A stretch of DNA of 64,000 nt from Helianthus annuus (lineage: Eukaryota; Streptophyta; Magnoliopsida; Asterales; Asteraceae), in assembly GCF_002127325.2 (NCBI RefSeq), contig NC_035443.2, forward strand, positions 33,097,930-33,161,929, in the 5' to 3' direction. Each line of letters begins with the position of its first letter. Positions within the stretch are counted from its first letter, which is position 1. The position numbers and the translations under genes are program-made. The notes beneath the pieces were generated by a model. It was not told where the DNA came from and ran no database searches. It saw only the letters and a list, made by a program, of their open reading frames with translations. Shown here piece by piece: positions 57,375 through 64,000 of the stretch.

Positions 57375-58181
57375 TCAAATAATTTAACAATTTAATAAAA
57401 ACACCCAACAATTAAAACACATCACAAATTTAAATCCAAATAAATAAAAGGTTTGTGAGGGCCGAGGGTGGAAAAAAAAACGACATATGAGGGGGATGAT
57501 TGTTGAGTTTATGTTATAGGAGCCTACTTTTTTTATTTGTCCCGGCCTAAAATGTTTCGAGAACTATTAGGGACGGCAATTGGCACATTAAAAAAACTAT
57601 AATGTATGTTATTAGTTGCAGGTGATCCATAAGCAATGAGATATACTTTTGTCCGTCTTTCTCAAGAGAATTTATAAAATAAAAAAGTTAGTGTGTTATA
57701 CAACACTATAAAAGCCATATAATAACGAAAGTATTAATAGTATAGTTTTTAATTAATGTGATTTTGGAGGTTCCATGCATTAGAAACACTCTTTGGGTTG
57801 TGTTTGACTCGCATGCTCTTTACCTGTTTTTTAATTGTATCCATTTGACCCATTAGAATTAGAGCTGACAATTATTTGGCCTATTTATAAACAAATGAAT
57901 TAAAATTGTCAATCTAAGATATCTCATACCAAAGATTAAAGTAACATGATCACCATAAATGGTCCATGCCCGGAGAGCAAACATAAAATTACTTCAGGGC
58001 CTGTCAAACCGGTTACTAATGACAACATGGCCCCAAAACCAAAAGTTGCTACTAAATGAAATTATTTTCGGGCCTCTCAAACCGGGAAAATGAGCCTATA
58101 TGATTACACGTTGATGTGTGCAAAATGTAACAAATAAATTACATCAAATGAGCCATAAAACTAACCCTTTTTTAGTACTAA
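57375..58181. other. Intergenic DNA left of the Athila LTR
   Basis: No gene seen. A phrase with CGGGCCT(C/G)TCAAACCGG is imperfectly duplicated at about 57996 and 58070. Confidence 0.45.
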
Positions 58182-59230
58182 TGTTGGAAAAAGTGTGTTT
58201 TTGTCTTCCTTTTGAATTTACAGAACCAAATGAGCTTAAACAAGCAAAATTAGGAACAAATATACAGCCAAAACCAACATAAATACAAAGAAAAGAAATA
58301 AACGTGACATGCCCAACCCCTCGGCAGCATCCCCAAAACAAACACAAGACAACAGAAGACTGACCACAGGGCCGTGCCCAGCCGGACACGGGGGCGTGGT
58401 CAGGAGCCTGCAGAAAAGACAACCCTATAGAAGCTTCTACGCCCACCACGGGGACGTGCCCAGCTCAACACGGGGCGTGGTCAACGCAAAGATACGCAAA
58501 ATCTTGCAAAATCTTGATAATACAGATACGATGCTGACCACGGGGCCGTGTGGGACCCTCTGCTGACAACTGCATTTAATGAAGGAAGAGAAAAGGTGGG
58601 CCACTGGGGCATGCCCACTGGACACGGGGCCGTAGCCAGAGCTCTGTGCAGGCTATAAATAAAGGTGTTTGGTTCACTTCAAAGACATCCCTTGGCAAAC
58701 CAATACTCTCCCACTTTGCCACCACTCCACCACCACTACAACACCAACACCCACCACCATCATCCATCATCCATCTTTAGAGTGTGTAGTAGTCTCGGGA
58801 TCCAAGATTGATGGCCAATCAAAGGCCATGTTTGGATAAGCCTCTTACATCACTTAGTGAAGACAAGTCTTTTATGTATTACTTTTGATTTTTAATCTTT
58901 CGGCACTTTTTATTTGGTTTTGTATTAATACATTAAACCGGCTACTTGGGGTTGTATCCCTGTTGACTCAAACCACTTAGCCGAGGGTAACGTCACCTTC
59001 AAAAGAGGGGCCTACCACTTTTCGCATTAATAACTTAATTAATTATCTTTCAATATTTCGACCCTTTGGTATTGTATCCTTGACGACTCAAACAACTGAG
59101 TTGAGGGTAACGTCATCTTCAAAAGAGGGGCCTACTACTACTATATCGTGTTTTATAAATTTAAAACTTGACTAATGCGTAAAATGGGCTTAAAATATCA
59201 ATAAAAATATATCACGCTTTGCACACACCA
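58182..59230 (+). repeat. 5' LTR of the Athila-like element
   Basis: It starts TGTTGGAAAAAGTGTG and ends about ...CACACACCA, seven bases before the primer site. A TATA box TATAAATA lies at 58654-58661. U3 contains repeated CACGGGGCCGTG-type palindromes (58365-58640). Downstream of the TATA box, CTTCAAAAGAGGGGCCTAC is repeated near 58998 and 59117. The left end has no verified TSD. Confidence 0.75.
58654..58661 (+). promoter_or_regulatory. TATA box of the Athila LTR
   Basis: TATAAATA followed by AAGG; transcription would start about 30 bp downstream, near the CTTCAAAGACATC stretch. Confidence 0.7.
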
Positions 59231-59236
59231 AGTTTT

Positions 59237-59254
59237 TGGCGCCGTTGCTGGGGA
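59237..59254 (+). promoter_or_regulatory. Primer-binding site, tRNA-Asp type
   Basis: TGGCGCCGTTGCTGGGGA matches the complement of the plant tRNA-Asp 3' end except one C-to-T change. This primer is typical of Athila elements. Confidence 0.85.
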
Positions 59255-59630
59255 CACAAGGATTTTAAGAAAGCTTAAAATCGACAGCCTAATCATTTTT
59301 CAAAACCTTTTTAAAACTGCGCACACATTTTTACATTTTTAGGAACTTTTTGCATTACAGTAGTCTGAACACGGGGCCGTGCTCACTGAACACGCCCCGT
59401 GCTGCATAAAAATAACAAAACATTTCAAAAACACCCAGATACAGAGTCTGAAAACGGGGTCGTGCTCACTGAACATGCCCCCGTGCTGCACAAAACCAGT
59501 AATAATTTTTAAAACGCCCAGATACAGAATCTGACCACAGGCCGTGCTCACTGAACACGGGGCCGTGGTGAGCCTCTGTTTCCGTTTTTATTTTGTTTTC
59601 TGGTCCCGAGACTCTTTTGTGGTCTACTGA
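59255..59630 (+). other. Leader with palindromic GGGGCCGTG words
   Basis: Between the primer site and the ATG, the phrase ACACGGGGCCGTG...CACTGAACACG recurs at about 59369-59400, 59454-59485 and 59535-59570. It could form strong RNA hairpins near the packaging region. The minus-strand frames (59339-59648) are made of these repeats. Confidence 0.7.
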
Positions 59631-60533
59631 GTGATTCTTATGGATCAATACTCAGGAGGTTACAACTACTACTATGAAGAGGATGATTATGAAGAAGAGT
59701 ATTGTACCATTTGCAGTAATCCTCACTCGGTACAATATTGTGACCTCTTCGAACCATCCACTTCGTATACATACCATGAGGAGCCTAGGTACGAGCCAAC
59801 CACTTCATACACATACTATGAAGAACCAAGGTATGAACCTTCTCCCTCATACTCATATCTTGAAGAACCAAGGTATGAACCTTCTCCATCATATACTTAC
59901 TATGAGGAACAATGGTGTGAACCACCTACCTCATATAGGTATTATGAAGGACCATGGATTGAACTTCCGCACTCAAGCTTTTGGGATACTTATCCCGCTC
60001 ACTTTGACGAACCACCAACTATCCTCCCTGAAGCCGAAAAAATAATAGAACACCTCAAAACTATCAAACGCTACATAAAAGAATCTCGCGCTAGGGAAGA
60101 GGTAGTTTGTACTAAAGAGGTAATGGTAGAAGAGGTAAAAATGGAAGAACAAGTAAGTGAAAAACCAACACATGAACCAAACAACGAAGAAGGTAAGTCC
60201 GAAAACGCTAATCTTCAAAAAGAGTATAATTTTCAAGAAATTAATCTCTTAACACCTTCTTTCGAAAACCATTGTTTGGTATCTACTTATACTAAGTTTT
60301 TAAAAGAGTTAAACACTAACACTAATATTGATGAAATGGTAAGCATTAAGTTAACAAATGATCAAACTATGCTAATAAAAGATGATCCTTTTGAAATTAA
60401 CATTACACCGGTTCCGTGTTTCTTTCAAATTACCTTTATTAGTAATATTACAATCGATAAAGATCTTTGTGTTAATATAATGCCAAACTACATTTTCGAA
60501 AAGTTAAGTATTAGTGATTTTTCTCCACTTTAA
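59631..60533 (+). CDS. Atypical gag-position protein of the Athila-like element (300 aa)
   Basis: ATG at 59631 (MDQYSGGYNYYYEED). Residues 22-34 form a CxxC..H..C zinc-knuckle-like motif (CTICSNPHSVQYC). Residues about 42-120 are five copies of a 16-residue Tyr/Pro/Glu repeat (EP-x-x-SYTYxEEPRY type), partly decayed at the end. A helical acidic stretch follows, then from about 210 sequence that belongs to the start of the protease. A capsid-type gag domain as in typical Athila elements is not visible, so it is either deleted or replaced. The protease active-site block (normally DxGAS) is absent: DKDLC is followed directly by VNIMP. The stop at 60531 sits inside the protease. Confidence 0.7.
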   Translation: MILMDQYSGGYNYYYEEDDYEEEYCTICSNPHSVQYCDLFEPSTSYTYHEEPRYEPTTSYTYYEEPRYEPSPSYSYLEEPRYEPSPSYTYYEEQWCEPPTSYRYYEGPWIELPHSSFWDTYPAHFDEPPTILPEAEKIIEHLKTIKRYIKESRAREEVVCTKEVMVEEVKMEEQVSEKPTHEPNNEEGKSENANLQKEYNFQEINLLTPSFENHCLVSTYTKFLKELNTNTNIDEMVSIKLTNDQTMLIKDDPFEINITPVPCFFQITFISNITIDKDLCVNIMPNYIFEKLSISDFSPL

Positions 60534-60770
60534 ATACCCATTTTTCTTTCTAATCGGAAAATAATAAAATCAATGGGAGTAGTTGAGGATGTGTTAGTCC
60601 AAACAAATCAAAAAGTAGTCCCAACCGACTTCGTCATTCTTGATGAAGCTCCACTTGTGTTGGGACGACCTTTTGTGAAGACCCATAAAGCTTTGATTAG
60701 CCGGAAGCAAAACAACCTACCCTTTCAATTAGGGGCTGACAAAAATATGTCGATCTTGACCAATCAATGA
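60534..60770 (+). pseudogene. C-terminal part of the Athila protease
   Basis: It continues in the same frame as the previous ORF past one TAA (60531). It has GVVEDVLVQTNQKVVPTDFV and the LGRPF motif that closes retroviral-type proteases, ending at TGA 60768-60770, which overlaps the next ATG (ATGA). Confidence 0.8.
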
Positions 60771-61856
60771 AATATCCAATCGGCAATGACGACCCCCTAA
60801 TTGAAGATGAAGATGAACCGCCTGATACGGAAGACGAAATTGACCACTTTGTCGAAGAAGAGGTCTCCATTGAACAAATCTTTTTGGTTCTTGACCAAAA
60901 TGAGCAACCAAATAAGGAGTCTCCTAAAGACCCACCACTTGAGCTCAAAGAGCTCCCAAAAGGTTTGGAATATACTTTTCTCGATAAGGATGGTAAGCTA
61001 CCTGTAATTATTTCTTCAAAATTAACTAGTTTAGAAACAGAAAAATTACTTAAACTTTTGAAAAAACACAAAAACGCGATCGCATGGAAGCTTGTAGATA
61101 TTAAAGGAATAAGCCCTTCCATGTACACGCACAAAATTTTAATGAATGATGACTATAAATCGGTAATACAACCACAACAAAGAGTAAATCCAAACGTTCA
61201 AGAGGTGGTTAAAAATGAAGTCATCAAACTTCTTGACGCCGGACTTATATACCCAATTTTTAATAGCCCTTGGGTGAGTCCCGTCCAACTAGTTCCCAAG
61301 AAAGGAGGTATGATGGTGGTCACTAATGAAAAAAATGAATTAATACCAACAAGCACCGTCACCGGATGGAGAGTTTGTATAGATTATCATCGATTAAATG
61401 AGGCAACAAGGAAAGATCATTTTCCCTTACCTTTTATTGATCAAATGTTAGAAAGATTATCCGGTCACAAATTTTATTGTTTTTTAGATGGTTTTTCAGG
61501 TTACTTTCAAATACCGATAGCTCCCGAAGACCAAAAAAAAAACAACATTCACATGTCCCTACGGAACTTTTGCTTATCGACGCATACCTTTTGGTCTATG
61601 TAATGCCCCCGCAACTTTCCAACGTTGCATGGTGGCCATCTCCCATGATATGATAGAAAAGACTATGGAAGTCTTCATGGATGACTTTTCTATCTTTGGA
61701 GATTCATACGACCAATGCCTCGATAACCTTGAACGAATGCTATCACGATGTGAGAAAACTAACCTCACCCTTAATTGGGAAAAAATGCCATTTCAAGGTA
61801 ACGGAGGGAATAGTACTCGGTCATAAAATCTCCAGCGAAGGAATGGAGGTTGATCG
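60767..61856 (+). pseudogene. pol: Athila-like reverse transcriptase, frameshifted
   Basis: The frame opens at ATG 60767 with an acidic linker, then the RT: LLDAGLIYPIFNSPWVSPVQ, WRVCIDYHRLNEATRKDHFP, FLDGFSGYFQI. At an A-run (61533-61542) the frame shifts; the next segment has ATFQRCMVAISHDMIEKTME and VFMDDFSIFG (catalytic MDD). A second shift at an A-run near 61781 leads to EGIVLGHKISSEG. The sequence stops at 61856 where a foreign LTR begins, before the RT connection domain. Confidence 0.9.
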
Positions 61857-63744
61857 TGTCACACCCCAACCGATGGCAGAAACATCGAGGCGCAGCACTA
61901 AGCGAATCAGATTGCTCAAGAGAATCCATAACACTACTTGTTTCAATACAGATTAATCAGATTTCATGATAAGCATAAAAATGCCATACACAACTTAATC
62001 AAACAGATTATATCAAAACATAAATCAAAACATGATTCATATTATTGTTTCTCTAAGATGAGTTTCTAAGTTCATCCTAGCTCATTTTCTTGATTTCCAG
62101 CTACTATCAACCTCCAACATGTGTTAAAATAAAATCAACAAAAATGTTGGTGAGTATACAAGTTTGAATACATAGCATAATAGTTTGAAACGAATAAAAC
62201 TCATATCCAACATGAACAACATATCACAAGTTTCAACATGCTACTTAACGTGGTTCATATGGTAACCCAAGTCTCCAACGCGTTAACGTGCCTTTCCTAA
62301 TTCATCACAACGAAGAGGAGGTAAAAGAATCAAAACTTGACAATAATCCCCAAGACTCAAAGAGCGGTGCGTTACCCCTATAGCGCTATAATTGTTAAGG
62401 CGAGCTACACATAAGAATCAAACGTTCACGTAGCATAAAAGTCTCAAGTATCACAAGTATCATGTTTCCATGTTTGATGCGGATTGAGTATGTTTATAAA
62501 CAAGTTTCAAGTGTCAAGTGTCAATTGTCTTGATATAGAATACATGTTGCATCCAAAAGTGTTTAAAACAAAAAGGGATCGAGTATACTCGCAGTGGGTG
62601 CTTAGAACCAAACACTGCCTAATTGGATCGAAGGGAGTGCTGGATCAGCCTGCGTGCGGGGAACAGAGCATAAGTCCGCTAAGTGCTGACCCGGTCGGGA
62701 ACATAGTGTCAAATAGTGTGAAAATCGAGTTAAAGTGTCTGACAGACTACTTGAGCGAATGGTCATCCGGACGGATGGTCATCCGACGGATGGTCATCCG
62801 GACGGATGGTCATCCAGGCGGATGACCATTCGAATGGATGGCCATTCGAACACTGGGTGTTTGTGAACTGTTAAAGTTTTCGATGTTTTGATCATAGTGC
62901 CCTGTAAAACAAGCAACAAGTGTTATCATAATCAGATCATCTGGGCGGATGGTCATCCGATCGGATGACCATTCGAACAGATGGTCAGTGGGTGAAGTTT
63001 CGTAAAATTTTCTAAGTTTTGAGTTAACGGAGACGGTCGTGTCAAACAATGGAAGCATACCAAACCCAGCTCATTCGATCGGATGGGTATCACCCCTTTT
63101 CGAACCGACAAGCTGTTTTTGATGGAATTTCGTGTTTGGACCCATAAATCGGTCTGTCTTCCGGTGGAATTCAGTTTTCAAGCCGACTCTCGACTAAGGA
63201 ACAAGTCGAGAGTCTGTTTGAGTCTGATTTCGCCAATGTTTTGTATAAATCAGAAGAAAAGTTCGGAAAATCGGTTGTGAAACGTGAAGTTTATCAGATC
63301 CGAGCCGGAAACATGTGAAATTCCCTTAGATCTGGTATAATAAGTGTAATAATCCTTTAGATATTGTATAAAAGTTGTGAAAATCCTTTAGATCTAGAGC
63401 CGATCTTGGTTAAATGGTGCTCCACAACAGTTTGCATAAGCAACCGAGTGGAAACCACCTTCAAGAGGCCCAAATCAGTTGGTTTTCGAGAAAAAGTTGA
63501 AGTGTTCGTGTGATTCGGATGAATAATATGGTGTAGAAGTAATTAAAGATGAAGGTTGTAAAAGATTTGAGGAGAAATACTTACGAAATGGCCTTGAATC
63601 GTGATTAATGTGGCTGAGAGTGACTTGAGTGCGTGTGGCCGGATGGCAGAGTGAAAAGTGAGAATGAAGGGTTAAGTGTCCTATTTATAGATGACAGTGA
63701 CAGCTCCAATCGAATGACATCTATCGGATGAGCATTTTCACCCA
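61857..63744 (-). mobile_element. Truncated LTR of another retrotransposon inside the Athila-like element
   Basis: Starts TGTCACACCCC at 61857, like the other giant-LTR starts at 10411 and 43412, after Athila RT sequence. A minus-strand TATA box lies at 63682-63690. So the part beyond it, including the TG end, is missing at the joint near 63744. The interior holds a palindromic cluster of CGGATGGTCATCCG words (62755-62990). No TSD is found and Athila coding of about 130 residues is missing at the joint, so a deletion removed both. The frames within (62484-62825, 62810-63058, 63083-63280) are repeat-derived. Confidence 0.75.
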
Positions 63745-64000
63745 ATATACTACGCTAGTAAAACACTTAACGATGCACAAGAAAATTACACAACAACTGA
63801 AAAAGAATTACTAGCTGTAGTATTTGCTTTTAATAAATTTCGTTCTTATCATGTTCTTTCTAAAACGATAGTTTATATAGACTACGCAGTCATTCGTTAT
63901 CTCTTTAAAAAAACAGGATGCCAAACCTCGTTTAATCAAATGGATTCTACTCCTCCAAGAATTTGACATTGAAATAAAAGACAAAAGAGGAGCAGAAAAC
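63745..64000 (+). pseudogene. pol: Athila-like RNase H, partial
   Basis: Plus strand, with YYASKTLNDAQENYTTTEKE, LLAVVFAFNKF and, after one shift in an A-run near 63906, the matching tail DFDIEIKD-type sequence with KRGAEN at the window edge. It continues the element split at 61856. Confidence 0.88.

Larger units (their letters stand above)
58182..64000 (+). mobile_element. Athila-like Ty3/gypsy element, interrupted and running off the right edge
   Basis: Plus-strand order: LTR (58182-about 59230), a tRNA-Asp-type primer site (59237-59254), a leader rich in ACACGGGGCCGTG words, an unusual gag-position ORF, a damaged protease, RT, a foreign LTR fragment (61857-about 63744), and RNase H up to the window edge. 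RT motif FMDD and the tRNA-Asp primer fit Athila. Several frameshifts lie in A-runs and one stop breaks the protease frame. The region between RT and RNase H is missing at the inserted LTR. Confidence 0.85.

Noticed and set aside
58309..58770. Overlapping frames in the CACGGGGCCGTG-rich stretch
   Set aside because: They are created by the palindromic LTR repeats on both strands and cross the TATA box.
60697..61134. 145-residue minus-strand Ser-rich frame
   Set aside because: Antisense shadow of the acidic linker and RT start of the Athila-like element.

Overview
The window is plant nuclear DNA made almost entirely of nested transposable elements, plus one recognisable host gene. It holds plant LTR-retrotransposon lineages (Tat and Athila gypsy; SIRE-like and Ivana-like copia), a CACTA transposon, Tourist-like MITEs, Helitron ends, foldback elements and tRNA-type SINEs. 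The protein style of the repeats resembles what I remember from Asteraceae (daisy family) genomes, but that is recollection and not a test.

Layout. 1-5303: minus-strand LTR element with a 3.3-kb LTR and a tRNA-iMet-type primer site, running off the left edge. 5304-8407: LTR remnant, half of a foldback element, an AT-rich duplication, a Helitron 3' end and a SINE. 8408-20415: minus-strand SIRE-like element without gag-pol that keeps a large accessory reading frame, part of it duplicated, and is split by a 3.4-kb solo LTR (10411-13814). 20520-31268: a full-length, very young Tat gypsy element on the minus strand, with identical-length LTRs, TSD GCAGT, a one-base gag break, intact PR/RT/dual RNase H/integrase and a spliced antisense gene. 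31274-37549: decayed copia element and unexplained DNA. 37553-50153: two adjacent Tourist-like MITEs, the second split by a 12-kb CACTA element (37961-49968) that itself carries another MITE, two solo LTRs, a foldback element and a palindrome-rich segment with a 127-residue ORF. 50157-52010: foldback elements. 52336-53988: a purine permease-like (PUP) gene with two exons, an apparent frameshift and a SINE in its intron. 54245-55683: large foldback element. 55841-57374: Helitron ends. 58182-64000: plus-strand Athila-like gypsy element with an odd gag region and a disabled protease, broken by another LTR fragment.

The insertion order can be read directly because many joints keep TG..CA or CACTA termini with target-site duplications. 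Three solo LTRs with intact TSDs show that LTR-LTR recombination has been active here. I found no rRNA or tRNA gene, CRISPR array or microbial-type system. The least ordinary signals are the spliced antisense gene in the Tat element, short words or palindromes that saturate individual retroelement families across coding and non-coding DNA, and the retained non-pol gene of the SIRE-like element.
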